A stretch of 64,000 nt of DNA, from positions 1-64,000 of the forward strand of contig NW_002476534.1 in NCBI RefSeq assembly GCF_000189635.1, in the 5' to 3' direction. Source of the DNA: Tetrahymena thermophila SB210. Lineage: Eukaryota; Ciliophora; Oligohymenophorea; Hymenostomatida; Tetrahymenidae. Below, in pieces: positions 1 through 33,100 of this stretch (position 1 is the stretch's first letter; each line of letters opens with the position of its first letter). The translations under genes and the position numbers were made by a program. The notes under the pieces were generated by a model. The model searched no databases. It was not told where the DNA came from and worked only from the letters and a program-made list of their open reading frames with translations.

Positions 1-313
1 ACCCCAACCCCAACCCCAACCCCAACCCCAACCCCAACCCCAACCCCAACCCCAACCCCAACCCCAACCCCAACCCCAACCCCAACCCCAACCCCAACCC
101 CAACCCCAACCCCAACCCCAACCCCAACCCCAACCCCAACCCCAACCCCAACCCCAACCCCAACCCCAACCCCAACCCCAACCCCAACCCCAACCCCAAC
201 CCCAACCCCAACCCCAACCCCAACCCCAACCCCAACCCCAACCCCAACCCCAACCCCAACCCCAACCCCAACCCCAACCCCAACCCCAACCCCAACCCCA
301 ACCCCAACCCCAA
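1..313. repeat. Macronuclear telomere, (CCCCAA)n
   Basis: About 52 perfect copies of the hexamer CCCCAA run from the first base to position 313, then stop abruptly at unique AT-rich sequence. CCCCAA/TTGGGG is the telomere repeat of Tetrahymena and related oligohymenophorean ciliates. The tract is uninterrupted and lies at the very end of the sequence, so this is a real chromosome end with position 1 outermost. A length near 300 bp fits a macronuclear telomere. No degenerate or variant repeats are seen at the inner boundary, which is typical of de novo telomere addition after chromosome breakage. Confidence 0.99.
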
Positions 314-2252
314 TAATAAAACTTACTTAATATTCTTTTTAAAATTTATAACACTATTCTTTTTATTTTTTTAAAAATAAAGAATTTTTTTAATCAAAGT
401 TTTTTTTTTTAAATCTATAATTAACATAATGAATAAATAGATAATACTTAATTAGTAAATAAATAAATATAAATATATCTCTTGGATTAGATCACTGAAT
501 AATATTAATCAAACATATAAAGTATCAAAATCAGAAATGAGTTATGTAGATTTATTTTTATCAATATTTTAAAAAAATAAAATTAAAATTTTTAAGTAAT
601 CAAGGCAATTTTATCAGCAATTATAGAAGCAGTAATAAAATGATGTTGCAGATATGGTTTATTTTATTTTTTGTAAAAGAAAGTAATTGAATAATTTATT
701 TTTAAAGAGTAAATTAGCATAAAATGGGAGTAGATTAATCACAAATTAAAAAAATAACTTATTCAAACACGATATAAATCAATATATAAATTATTATGAT
801 AGGTCTGATTAATATTTAAATTACTAATGTTCTTCAACATAAAGAGAGTTGAGGAAATTAATCCTTGAAAATAAATTGCTGGACTAAATCCATTAACAAG
901 ATCATTTAAATAGTGGTGTAAAATAGATCGAATTAAATCAAGAAGTAGAATAAAATGATAGGTTTCATGCTTATAATTAAAATCTAAAATAAATTCAATC
1001 AGATTATTTTAGTTCATCACTTGTTGAATTTAACAAGCTAATGAATAAATATATTTGATTTCATTATGTCAAATTATTACTAAGTAAAATATTCTTTTAT
1101 GTATTAATTAAATATGTAAATGAAGCATAATTTACTAAGTATTATATAGCTAATTAATTATTTTTTATCAAAGATATCAAAATAATTTGATAATTAATCT
1201 TTTGCAAAAATACTAAAAATAGAAACTAAATGTTAATTGAATTAAAAACAAAATCGATGCTTTTTATTTGATTAAGTCAAATATATTTTCTTTTAAAAAT
1301 GCTTACAGAAGTAAAATAAATATGGTAGTTTAAATTTTATACAAGTTACTTTAGTATTTAAAATAAGCAAATAAATAAAATTAAATTTAAATTTTATTTT
1401 ATTTTATTCACCCTTTAGTAATAATAATATGTATTCATAATTTTCAAAATAAATTTAGTAAGGAAATCAATAATTCTTTAATTAATTAAGCTTACAATTT
1501 TTTAGACATATTTATTGTTACATATGACTGATTATACTTTTTGTAAAAAGATATTCATTTCTAATTACCAAATGGTTCTAATAGAACTAATTATTTATAC
1601 TTTTATCAAAAAAGAAAGATCATTATTTCTTTCAACTGTAAATAATTATGAAATATCAAAGAGTTATTATTGATATTTTTATTTTGATATTTAAATCTAT
1701 TTCAATACATTTTTATATTTAAAAAGATATTAACGATTTTATTTAAATAAAAAAAAGAAAATGTTGAATTATTTAATAAATAATTAATTACTCAATTTAA
1801 TCTTTTTAATTCATAATTAAAGGTATAAGCAAACAGTTCTAAAATAAGCTGTAGTTCTAGAACTCAAATGTAAATTTGCATTAGTAATATACTTTCTAGA
1901 TAATTTGAATAGATTTTGCATTAAATGTTTGAAAATACAAATTTGATTTAGAAAATTTCTGTGTTAACGCATCGATTCTATTAAATTATCTAAAATATTA
2001 TTCCAATTATTTCAAATGAGATGAATTTTTTTAGTATTTTTATTTGGAATTAATCAATTTAGCATATTTCAAGATATAGTTAATAAATAAAAAATATACT
2101 TTGATTGACTAATTTAATATTTACATAAACTTATGAAATTAATTAAAAGCTAAAATAATTAATTAGCAATTTTAATTTAAAAGTAAGAACTCTAATATTT
2201 TTAATAATATAATTAATTTATTACAAAGAAAAATTTGAATTATCAAATTACC
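314..2252. other. Gene-free subtelomeric spacer
   Basis: About 1.9 kb of very AT-rich sequence separates the telomere from the first gene. No reading frame looks coding even with TAA/TAG read as glutamine. There are no tandem repeats, telomere-like islands or recognisable transposon remnants. The last part is presumably the promoter and 5' UTR of the ABC transporter gene. Confidence 0.7.
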
Positions 2253-7356
<5,104 letters not shown>

Positions 7357-8842
7357 CCATTTCACTAAATTAATATAATTAAAATTTTTGTATCTTTCTA
7401 ACAAATCCTATATATTGATTAAATCTTTTAATTTAATCATATTGTCCACTACTTTTTTATGTTTTAAGCTAAATAAATTTTTAAAATAAATATTTTCAAT
7501 AGGTTTTACTCTTTATATCATATTTTTAAAAATTTATTATTTTTTCAATTTGTTCTATGAGTTTTTCAACTAATTTCATAAATTATAAGATATGGTTATG
7601 AATAAAATTAATTTTTTATCATTTATTATGTTCTTGAATTATTTTTGAGTTAATATATTATAAATATTTGAAGCAAAATAATTGTAATAAAAAAATTAAA
7701 TAATTTAAATAACAATTTAAAACACTCATATTATAATTAAATAATTTTTATGGGCTAAAATTTGTTAAATGTCTATTATAGGCCAAACTTACGTCAAATT
7801 ATTTTACCGAATTTTTAATAAATGAGTTGTATGCTTTATTGAAGGTTTATGATACTCGAATTGAAAATGAAATAAAATAGTGATAACCATTTTGATTACC
7901 TTTAAATTAATATATTTGATCAATATGAATCAAAATTAAAACTATTACCAACATTATTTATAACTAAATTAAATAGTTATTTCCCTTTTAATATTCATTA
8001 ATTTAAATTCATTACAGATAACCATTACTTTAATAATTTCAATAACTCTTAATTAAATATCACAAATAAATCATAATATTTGCTGAAAATCAAGTTGACT
8101 GAGAGATTATAAATTTTGTAGAATTTAATAGAAATTTTAAGGCAGAAAATAAATTATTGTTGATTTCTTATTTACTCATTTAGAAAGTAATAAAAAACAA
8201 AATTAGGAAAAAACAAAGAGTATAAGTTTGAATATGTAAATACAATTGTTAAAATATTGTGTCATAAAAATAATTAAATGCAATAATACATTATAAAATA
8301 TACAACATATAAATTTAAATTTGTCATTTTTTAATATTAAGAAACATTACAATATATTGAAGATTACTAATGCAATAATAGCAATTTTGCAAACTTCTAG
8401 TAATCTTATCTAATTAAATTAGAAGTATTTAATTTGATTAAAAACTTTAGCTGGACCGCAAATTTTTTTTAATTAAATCTATTAGACTACTAGAAATATC
8501 AATTTATTTAAATAAAGATGATTGGAACACATTAAATTAATTCTTTTATAAGTTTAAAATATTCAGATTAATAATTTTAATATCTAGGATAGATAATACT
8601 TATAATTAACTAGAAATTTGACAACTGTTAATAGTATCTATATGCTGATATTTCTACTTATTATATTGTCTTTATATGATCTAAATTAGTATATATATTG
8701 ACTTTTCCTAAATCTCCAAATTATATTTAATTAATTCAAAAAAAATTTTATAAACAGTAAAATAATATTTGCAGACAGATAAATATTTCAAGTTAAGCCC
8801 AACTTTACAATCTCGTTTTATCGTTTTATTGATTGAATTAAA
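7357..8842. other. Intergenic spacer
   Basis: About 1.5 kb of AT-rich sequence between two plus-strand genes. I see no coding frame, RNA gene or repeat. It holds the 3' end of the ABC transporter transcript and the promoter of the SLC35F6-like gene. Confidence 0.6.
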
Positions 8843-10042
8843 ATGACTCCTCTCTAAATTAAGCTTTTGCTGGTCGCTTAGATTTTGTGCGGTCTTTCTT
8901 CTGGTCTCCTTTATAAGTAATAACAAAGAAGTGTTGTTAATGGTGTTGAATTTAATCACCCTTTTATGTAAACTTATCTCATGTTTATCGGAGAAGCCTT
9001 GTGTTTTGCTTTATTCTTAGTTTATAAAAAAATGTATCCATAATAATACAAGAAAGAGTGCGAAGATGCTGTACAAGAAGGTCTTAAATTAAATCCAAGT
9101 AAATTCTTATTTGCTATTCCAACCCTTTGTGATTTCACTACAACTACTGTTGGTTTCTTTGCTATGTATATGATGCCTCTTTCTATTAACTATATGATTA
9201 ATGGTGGTAATCTTATAGTCATCTCAGTTTTTTCCGTTATCTTCTTGAAGAAAGTTTTATATCGTCATCACTACATGGGACTCTTCTTAAACATAGTAGG
9301 TTTGATTATTATCGGTGTAAGTGCTATGTAAAATTCTAGTGATGGAGATAACAGTGCTCTCTTGCTTGGTATCATACTTTAATGTTGCACATTCTTTACA
9401 AGTTCTACCTAGAGCGTAGTAGAAGAAAAGTTTTTCAGAAATTATCATCTCAATCCTTTCGAGTTTGTAGGATACGAAGGTTTCTGGGGTTTGATTATCA
9501 CTATGGCTGGACTTAACATTTTTACTCACATCGATTGTCCCAGTATTATTTCAGACTGCCCTGATGGTAAAATGGAATCAGTTCCTGGCTTCTTTGATTA
9601 AGTTTTTACTATTGAAGGTGAATACTAACCTACCCTTTTAATTGTAGTTATATTAACGATATTTGCTATTTTCTTCTTAAACGGTATTGCTTTATCTATC
9701 ACTAAATATTTGAGCGCACTTACTAGAAGCGTTGTAGCATCTGTAGTTCCTTTTGCTGTCTGGATGGCAACACTTGCTCTTGGTTGGGAAGAATTCAATT
9801 ACATACAACTGATTGGTTATATCATTATCACAATTGGTTCACTTATTTATAATGAAATAATAAATATTCCCGTTTTCAATATGAATTACTATACCAAAGA
9901 AAAAATTGCTCAAAGAGAAAAAATGTATTAAGAAAAACCTGCTATCACAATAGATTTACCTAATTGTGAAGAAGATGCAAAAATTAATGATCCATAGTTA
10001 AACAATGTGGTCAGTGCAGAAACCCAATAAGCTGCTTCTTGA
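8843..10042 (+). CDS. SLC35F6: SLC35F6-like drug/metabolite transporter family protein
   Basis: A single-exon gene of 399 residues with about ten hydrophobic segments, the fold of the DMT/nucleotide-sugar-transporter superfamily. The family resemblance is to SLC35F6 (C2orf18) rather than to classical nucleotide-sugar carriers: the blocks FNHPFMQTY..MFIGEALC near residue 40, PTLCDFTTTTVGF, VVEEKFF and LSALTRSVVASV..WMATLALGWE occur in the same order as in that family. In animals SLC35F6 is reported on lysosomal or mitochondrial membranes; the substrate is not established, so none is assigned. The ATG was chosen because it opens the conserved first helix; internal methionines would remove it. 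The tail after the last helix is hydrophilic and ends at TGA. Confidence 0.92.
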
Positions 10043-10940
10043 AAAAAAATACCAACCCTCAATCACAAACTAAAACTACTATTTATATTATATAAACAAA
10101 CAAACACTACTTTATAAATAATTGACAATATAAAATGATAAAATATATAATATTTGTAACATAATAAGTATAATTTATAAACAATTCTATCATTCACTTG
10201 TTAAAATATAATATTTCCTTTTATTAATATGCAAAAATAAATTTTTAGAAATATATAAATAATTATTACTTAGTTAAATGTACTTAATTACTGTAACTAT
10301 TAAATACCGTGAATCCTTATATATTGACTCTCACTTATTTTCATACTACAATTATAATTTTTTATTTTTGGGCATGAATGAAGCTTGGGGTTGATTTTAT
10401 TTAATAAAATAATACATTTGTAAAATTACAGTATTTATTTTTTAAGAATAAATTAAAAATAATTCATTAAAACTTTTTTACATTTTTATTTTTTGGAATT
10501 AAAATTAATTAATTAAATATTTTTAAAATAATAAAATTATTTTTTTTTAAGAATTTTATGAAATTTGTTATCAACCATTACTGAAATTGCTAATTTTGTT
10601 TGCTAATTTAATTTTTTTTTCTTATTTATCATAAATTTATATTTATTTAGAAAAAAAAAATACTTTTTATTAACTTTTCGAAGCTATGCATATTTAAATC
10701 TTGATAATATTATAAAAAATTATAACGCTTTTATAAATAAAATTATATCCTTATTGATAATTAAATTAAGAATAATCTGTAGTTTATAAAAAAACTCACT
10801 TATTTTATATATAATTTTATCAAAAATCTAGTTAGTTATTGATTAACTTTGGCTTAATTTATACTTTCTAGTTTTAAGGTATTGCAAATATATATAAAAG
10901 TATAGATATAAATATTAAAATATATAATTTTTTAGTAGTT
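10043..10940. other. Convergent intergenic spacer
   Basis: About 0.9 kb of AT-rich sequence between the 3' ends of the SLC35F6-like gene (+) and the ferredoxin gene (-). I see no gene, repeat or structured RNA. It should contain both polyadenylation regions. Confidence 0.6.
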
Positions 10941-11438
10941 TCAATGAGGCTTGGGTTTATGGCCATCAACATAAAAGTTTCTTGTAGCTTTTGGAAGAGT
11001 AATTTTAGTTCCTTAAAATTATTTAGAAACTTTGACTTGACATCCAAGTCTGCTAGTATCTGTTAAGCCATATGCTAAATCCAATAAATCCTCTTCTTCC
11101 ATGGTTGGAGGATCAATATTATTGTAAATGTTATCCTCTAAAATTACATGGCATGTGGAGCATGCTAATGACATTTCGCAAGCTCCTTCTAAATCAATTT
11201 CATTTTCATGCGCTATCTCTAAAATATTCTCTCCTTCTTTTGCCTTTACTTCAACCTATTTTCCATCCTTATTCACAAAGAAAAAAGAAATCTTTTTATC
11301 ATCTGAAGTAGCGAAATTGGAATAAATGCTTGTTGTTAGCTATTTGCTTTAGAAATTGGTTTATCTTAAATTAAAGTTTCTAACTTGCTTAAAATAGTTT
11401 TGACAAGAAAGCTTATTGAATAATCTTGAAACTATCAT
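10941..11438 (-). CDS. FDX2: Mitochondrial [2Fe-2S] ferredoxin (FDX2/Yah1 type)
   Basis: A 165-residue adrenodoxin-type ferredoxin. It carries electrons from ferredoxin reductase in the mitochondrial matrix, and in the FDX2/Yah1 branch feeds iron-sulfur cluster assembly on ISCU. The four cluster ligands are Cys87, Cys93, Cys96 and Cys133, in the exact adrenodoxin spacing C-x5-C-x2-C-x36-C. The C-terminal motif [12 protein letters not shown] is characteristic of FDX2/Yah1 rather than the steroidogenic FDX1. Residues 1-45 are rich in Arg, Asn, Gln and Ser and poor in acidic residues, as expected for a mitochondrial presequence. The gene has a single exon. It is transcribed divergently from the SPF30 gene across a 448 bp spacer. 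Confidence 0.96.
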
Positions 11439-11886
11439 TGTTTATTCTTTAAATATATTTTAAAAAGGAATTTGATATTCTTTTTTTAGTAAAATAATAA
11501 CAATATCTTTTAATAATTGCTACTAAATTTTATGAAATTTCGCGAAAAAGGTTCTTATTTAATGTGTTGCCTGTATTAATATTTAGCTTTTTATTTACTT
11601 TTAAAAGTTCAAACTAAAAAATTTTAAAATGAAGTTTATTTTTAAAAAATCATTTTAAAATTAAATTAATAATTCTAAAAACAGAATTGGGAATAAAAAC
11701 AATTTAGTAATATTTTTTATAAAAATTATTATTGCTTCTTCTAGCTGATTTCTTTTATTATTTTTTGAGAAAGTTGATTGATTATTAAAGAGTTCAAGCA
11801 CAGAAAAATTATTAATAAAAATTTTTGTCTACAAATTTAATTTTCAATTAATTATAAAAAGCAAATAGTAAATTTCTATTTAAATA
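11439..11886. promoter_or_regulatory. Divergent promoter region between ferredoxin and SPF30 genes
   Basis: A 448 bp AT-rich spacer separates the two start codons of oppositely oriented genes, so both promoters must lie here or overlap. I can recognise no specific factor-binding motif; the regulatory role is inferred only from the gene arrangement. Confidence 0.5.
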
Positions 11887-12963
11887 ATGGATCCCACTAA
11901 AAAAATAAAAAAGAATGATGGTACTGGAGATACTGTCGAAAAAGAGTAGTAGGAAGTTAATGATGAAGTAGAAGATAAGGGCTAAGAAAAGCAGCCTATT
12001 GAATAAATTGACAGAGAGGTTATGATTCCTGAGTATTAAAAATTGATAGAATATAAAAATAATTTAGTTAAGTTAGATACATTGATATAAATAGAATCTA
12101 ATGAAGAATAACTAGAAGAACTGAGATCTTTAAAAGCAGATTTAGAAAATGCTATTTCAGTATAAGAATAAGAAATTAAAACTAAGTAGAATAATGAATA
12201 CTTTTTCTTTAACACTGAAGCTATCTAAACAGAACATGTTAACAGATTGTGCAAGGTATTCTATGAAAAGGACTTGAAGTGGTATCATGGAATAATTACT
12301 TATGTCGATAACGATGAGCAAAAAGTTATTGTTTAAATTATTGGTTACAGTGACATTGTTACAGTGAATTCAGTCTACACTAAATTAAAACCCAAACCTG
12401 ATCCTGAACTCTTTTAGCCTGGTTTTGCTTGCGAAGCAATTTACCCTGATGATGGCAAATACTATCCTTGTATTATTGAAAAGATAACAGAAGATGGCAG
12501 ATATGTTATTAAGTTTAAAAAGTATAACAACAAAGAAGAATTAAGTATATATTTATTGAGAGAGTCAAGAAAGACTTAGCAAGACCATAGAAAAAAGCGT
12601 ACTTTTGATGACCTTACAGAATTCAAAGTTCCTGATAACTTAAAAATTCTTCCCAACGATAATGAACAAGTGCGTCAAACAAAGAAAAAGAAAGTGAAAG
12701 CTCTCAAATAATAATTCAAACAAGCCTAAATTGAAAAGCATTAATCTGAAAAATAAAATAAGTGGAATGACTTTAAAAACAATGCATCAAGCAAGAAAGC
12801 TGGTCATTTCTAGTCAAAGAAAAGCTAACAATCTATTTTCTAATCCCCCGAAACAATCGAAGGAAAAGTAGGTGTTACTGGTTCTGGTAAGGGTATGACT
12901 AACTTCTCTGTCAGAAACTATCAAGCTATGCAAGATAATTCCCATCTTTCTCGTTTATTTTGA
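11887..12963 (+). CDS. SMNDC1: SPF30/SMNDC1-like Tudor-domain splicing factor
   Basis: A single-exon gene encoding 358 residues. SPF30 (survival motor neuron domain-containing 1) is a nuclear protein needed for assembly of the mature spliceosome and binds dimethyl-arginine through its Tudor domain. A Tudor domain lies near residues 175-222 (CEAIYPDDGKYYPCIIEKI), and a second Tudor-like block precedes it near 118-168 (KWYHGIITYV...). The basic coiled region near 260-310 is followed by the family signature SIFQSPETIEGKVGV near 315, matching the conserved C-terminal block of SPF30 proteins. An N-terminal Glu/Gln-rich helix (residues 45-100) matches the family layout. The tandem Tudor arrangement is unusual, since human SMNDC1 has one. 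Many glutamines are encoded by TAA/TAG. Confidence 0.9.
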
Positions 12964-14325
12964 AAACTTCTAACTCTATATAAATAAAAACTAATATAAA
13001 AATATATATTTTTTGTTTACTATATTAAATGCACCAGTATATGTTTGCAAAACTTTGATTTATTAATGTGGCTCTAAACAAATTTGTGTCTATTATATAA
13101 TAAATTCATCGCCGAAAAAATTTTTGCTTAGACAAACTTCTTTTTTTGATTTTTGCAATATTCGATGATTGTTAGTATATTGGTATTTCAAATGAAATTT
13201 ATTATTTTAAAAATTACCTATTCATTTTCAAAACTTAAACGATATAAAAAAAATCAACAGATAATAAATATTGAATAAAAAAAATAAATACTTTTAAAAA
13301 CAAAAATTATTTTAAGAAAATAGTTGTTATCATAAAAAATGCTTGGATTTAATCATTAAGTAAAATACTAAATTAAATTAAAAAACAAAAACAAATTTAT
13401 AAAAATTAAAATTTGATAAATTTACCAATTAAAAATATATTATTTTGAATAATTTGTGTAATTATTTTAAGTTTAATAATGAGCTTAAATAATACAATAG
13501 CATATTTATAGATTTATAAAAGTAAAAGGAATTTATTTTAAGTTGTTTGTATATGAGAATCTTATTTATTATGAATTAAAATTTAAGAAATTTATTTTGT
13601 ATGTAAAATTTAAAAAATAAATAATCATAAAATAGTTTTTTTAAATTTTTTACTAAGTAATCTATTTGTTTTAAAGAAAAATATTTAATTAAAAAGTAAT
13701 GGTAAATTAATTTTTAGGAAATTTAGTCGAAATTGATGCAGGATTTATTTTATGAAATCGAATAGCCATTTTATTTGATTCTTAAAAGTAAGTTTAGTTC
13801 ATTCAAAATCAAATGTTTTTTAGTCAGTTTAAATCTGAGATGATTTTTTCAACATATTTAAAATTTTTAATTTTAACATTTTTAAATTTTTTTTGGGAGA
13901 ATGAATGAGAGAATAAGCAAATGCTTTGAAATTTATAACTAATAATAAAGACTCTATCCTAAAAAATATGTTTCGTCTCTCTGTTCTGATAAAAGAGTTA
14001 AACAAAAAAAGATTTTTTCATTTGATTTAAGATTGAATAAAGTATTATTTAATTTATTAAAAATATAGGAATTTAATAAATACATAACAATAAATTTCAA
14101 TTAGCATCTATAATAAGCATATAAATAAGAATTGACTGCTTATTTCTAAATCTTCAGAAATAAACAAAGATTGATCAGATAAAAGCAAAATAAAAAAGAA
14201 AAAGAACCTTTAGGCAAAGCAAAAGGATTGAAAGATCAATAAACTTAAAGCAAGAGAAATTTAATTGTTTTTAATTATATTCAGTAGATAAACCATTTAA
14301 AGGAAGAAAGTAAAGCTTAGCAGCA
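12964..14325. other. Intergenic spacer and 5' region of the HECT ligase gene
   Basis: About 1.4 kb of AT-rich sequence with no supported coding frame, repeat or RNA gene. The part nearest 14325 is purine-rich and probably 5' UTR. An upstream extension of the next gene was looked for, but its conserved N-terminus already starts at 14326. Confidence 0.55.
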
Positions 14326-28642
<14,317 letters not shown>

Positions 28643-30113
28643 TTTATACTACAAAGTAATTATTAAGCTAATCTGATTTAAATGAAGTATATATAGGATA
28701 TAATTAATAAAATGTAACTAGATTATTTTTAACAGATTATATTAGAAATAAATTATTTTTTATAATAATATTGTAAAAAATACCTCTAATGATTTCATGT
28801 AGTTAAAAATTCTTAAAATTAATATATAAATAAATACTAATTATCTCCTGTTTGTTTTTCACACTTTTTATTTTTATTATTAATTAATTAATAAATTATA
28901 TAAATAAATCCTAATCTCTTTCTATTTTTTGATGTTTTTGCTACAAAATTAAATTTAAATGAATGTAAAACAAATATTAAATATTAATTATTAAATATAA
29001 TTGAAAAAATATTTTATTATTTTTTTTTTACACACACATTAAAAGAATATCTATCTTTTCTTAAAATTTTTGATTTAAAAATAATAAAATAATTTATGAA
29101 ATTATAAAGACTAAACCGAATCAATATTTTAGAAAAAGGCTGAATAATTTTTTTTGGTTTTTGTTTTAAACAAGCCAAATTTAAAGGTAAAACTTCAATC
29201 CAGTCTAGCATTAGAAGTTATAGACAAATAAGCATATGATGAGGTTAGTTTATATACATATTATAACTGATTTAATTCATCTGGTGTCTTTATCTTGGTA
29301 TATATATATATATTCATAATATTTATTTTATATGAAGGAATTTTAACTAATAATAATTTTATTAATTTCTTTTATATATTATTTTTGTTATTTTTTTTTT
29401 GTTTACTAGGTATAATATATTTAGTTTATTTCGTTTTGTTTCATTTTCTTATTAGTCTTTTTAAAATATTTATTTGATATGGTGGAAGAAGATTAAATTA
29501 AAAAATAAATTTCTTAATATGTTTTTTATGACTTAAAAGTAATAAAATAAATGATTAAATTACTAAACAATATGATTAGGTTCCTTTTCTTTTCATATTA
29601 AATCAGAATTGATTACCTTAATTGCTTTGTATGTATTTGAGAATATCAATTGTTTTATTAAATATTTTATTTATATAACTAATATTTAAAAAATGATTTA
29701 TAGGTTATAAAAAATACTCTAATATTAATTTTTAAAAAATATTAGTAATAATTAAAATTAAATCATAAAGATGTTAAATAATTATAGTTTTTTAAGAAAT
29801 TAATATCATCATTTAGTAAAAATTAATATTAAAAAAAGCTGGGTAAAACAAATTCTATTTTATCAGTATATAACATTAATTATTTTACTCTATTTGTAAA
29901 TATAATAATTTGTTTACTAAAATAACATTTGATAACAATCTAATATTATTTGCTCAATCTTTAATTAATTATTATAAACAGTGTTAACAATTTTTTTGGT
30001 AAAAGTAATTAGTAAGTCCTACTAAATTAACAATAAAATTTTAACTTTTTTTCTTTGCAAAAACGTTTTATTTAAAAAAAATAATAAATATCTTCATAGA
30101 TATAAATTGATTG
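28643..30113. other. Intergenic spacer
   Basis: About 1.5 kb of AT-rich sequence. A hydrophobic open frame near 29295-29477 is a by-product of T-rich composition and lacks the codon pattern of the neighbouring genes. Otherwise I see nothing supported here. Confidence 0.55.
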
Positions 30114-33100
30114 ATGTCTTAGTTTATTGCAAAGATTAATTCTTTTGAGTAATCAGATTGTGCAAGTCCAACTGATTAACAGAAAAGGGAAACAATATCT
30201 GTTTAAAATAATAATAAAATGAAAGGAAATGAGCTTTAGTAAGTTGTGTTTAAGGTGAAGCTAAAGAAATAAATAAAAAATATTGCAAACCAAACAAGTA
30301 ACAGAAGATATTAGTTACTTAACTAAGGAAAATATTAATATCTGAATGATAAATCCACTGACAAGCCACTTTAGTAGATTGTTTATGCTGATCAAAGCTA
30401 TGTAGAATTAGATTACAAAAGAGAAAATTTGTTGGTAGACAAATTCAGAGAACTGCTTTCTAACAAGAAAAAGATTAACTTTTACAAAAAATTTCCTATA
30501 TTTTCTCCTTCAAACATTATTAAGTTAATATGGGATATTATGACAAACTCATTATCATTAATTGTGATGTTTTTTATTCCTATTAGCTATATTTATAATA
30601 TACCTGTTTATAATTTTCTTAAGTATGGCTTAAATTACATCATTCCTATATTTTTAGTAATAGATTTTTTTATAAGCTGCAACACAAGTTACTATGAAAA
30701 AGGTAGACACATTTTTCGAAGACAAAGAATAATCAAACACTTCTTTTAGAACTATTTTTTTTCAGATATTATTCCTGTTATTATATATTTTGCTTTAACA
30801 TTATTTGAAAATCAAAATTCTTTACTAAGACTGTTAGCATTCTTCTTTTTCTTAAAACTGAATTCGATATGGAGAATTTTTAGGAAATTTGAGGAAAGTA
30901 CATCTTTAGGAAGACTTGTTATTAACATAATATAGCTAATATAATTGCTTACATTGATATTAATTGTATCTCACTTATTTGCCTCAATATGGCTTTTCAT
31001 AGGTTTAAATGGAAGCAATTCTTATCAAAATACATGGATTTTGTAGAAATAATTGCAAAATGCAGATTGGAAAATATAATATCTTAATTCCTTCTACTAT
31101 GCAATAGTAACGATGAATACAGTAGGTTATGGAGATATCACTCCAACAAATGACTTAGAAATGATTTTTTCAGTGAGCGCTATCATGGTTTGCTGTGGTA
31201 TTTTTGCTTACTCAATTAACTAAGTTGGTAAAATATATTTGTTCAATCAAAAATTACCCATAAATTTGAAGAATAAAAATATAAAAGTTTGATAAAAAAA
31301 TACATTTATTTTCATTAAAAATAGTTGAATAATTTTGAACAAAATCAAATTGTGTTTAATTGTTCAATCATAATTTTATAAAAACTTTAATTTAGTTTAA
31401 GTCAAAATATTTTCATAATTGAAAGAAATTGATCAGAAATAAATATTTTATCAAATAAATTAAAAATGGAGTTATTTTAAATTATTAAGTTTAAAAATAA
31501 CTAATTAATTTATTTTAGATGTTATTTACTTGATTTAAAAAATAGGTAGTATATTTGACTCATTTTTTTAACTGGAAACAGAGCTAAGAAAAAATATGAA
31601 TACAATAAATAGCTATATGAGGACAAAAAAGGTTTCTTAAAGATTGTAATATTAAATTAGATAATACTTGGATTTTTATTGGAGGGAAGAGTATTGCAAT
31701 AACTTTGAGGTTTAGATGAAAATAATTAATTAACTTTCAGATGGATTAAAGGAAACACTTCTTATGGAAGCTAACAAAATAGCTCTGATTGATTCACCTA
31801 TTTTTAGAGATAATTTTAGTAAGACTGTAATTGCAAAGACTGTTCCTTTAATTAAGGAAATTAGATTTAATCCTGAAGAGAAAATATTCTCTTAAGATGA
31901 CATTGATGACAATAATATTTATTTCATTGAATAAGGAAAGGTCGAAGTACAAAGTTTTTATGCTCACCCTGTAGTTAAAAAATAAAAAATGATAAATTGC
32001 TTACAGAAGCTACAAAAAGGGCAAAGTTTTGGTGAAATAAGTTTTTTTACTGGGAAACCAAGAAAATTTACAATTAGAAGTTTGGAATTTTCCACTATTT
32101 TATCAATAAAAAGGAGCGATTTTATTCAATTATTATAAGAATTTCCTGATGATTATGAAAAATTTTGTATGATCAGAGATTAAATAAACATATATCAAGA
32201 ATATCGTACTATTGGATTTAGTTGCTATGCTTGCGGTAAAGAAACTCATAGTATTGGAGAATGTCCTATTATACATTTTATACCAAAAAAAGAAAAAATA
32301 ATAAGAGATTTTACATGCATAAAGTAGCATGATAGACAGGAGTTTTAAAGAAAGAATTCTAAATAAAAATATATCAGATTAAAATTGGAAGAAAAATAAA
32401 CAATTTTTAGTGAAAAGAACCCAAGTTTGTTAGAATAATATTGTGATGAACATCTTTAAGACTCAGATATAAGCGAAAGCGAAAGTGAGGAAAGTAAAAA
32501 ATTTGAAATTGATAAATTATCTCAAAAAAATGGCCATGATAATAAACACAATGATTTATCAAATTAGGAATAAAACAGTAAATCTGATTCCCTAACCTCA
32601 ATAGTTAATTAGAACAATAATGCAGATAGCAATGATTTTCAAACTCAGAGCTAAAAAAGTAGATAGAAAGCAGAGTAAGGTAAATAAAAATTATCTCAAG
32701 AAGGATCATAACTATCTTAAACAAATATATTTTAATAACTATTTCCAAAAACACCTACAAATATTTCAATAAATGATAAATCTTTTAAGGATACTAACTT
32801 ACAAGATGATTCTATAAGCAATAATTAATAAAAGGAGCTTTCTAACCAAAATTAGCCATTAGATGTCAGAAGATCAAGCTAGTTTAAGTTAATTCAGTTC
32901 AGTTAAAATTTATTAGGTTGTGCTGGATAGAACTAAATTGATAAAGATAAAGAAGAAATTATTAGAAATAAAAAAAAATATTCACATATTTAAGATTCAG
33001 CCAACTATGTTAATGATACAAACTTGTAGGAAAATAAATTACATGTCAATAACAATAATTTTTTTTAATCTTAAGATAGTAAAAGTAATTTTGCTAAACA

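Noticed and set aside
1..313. CRISPR-like or satellite array
   Set aside because: Contiguous hexamers with no spacers at a sequence end are telomere repeats.
11072..11325. Two overlapping plus-strand frames in the ferredoxin region
   Set aside because: They are antisense to the ferredoxin gene, whose four cluster cysteines and C-terminal signature are unambiguous.
29295..29477. Small membrane protein on the plus strand
   Set aside because: Phe/Ile/Tyr-only composition follows from T-rich spacer DNA; there is no codon bias or context supporting a gene.
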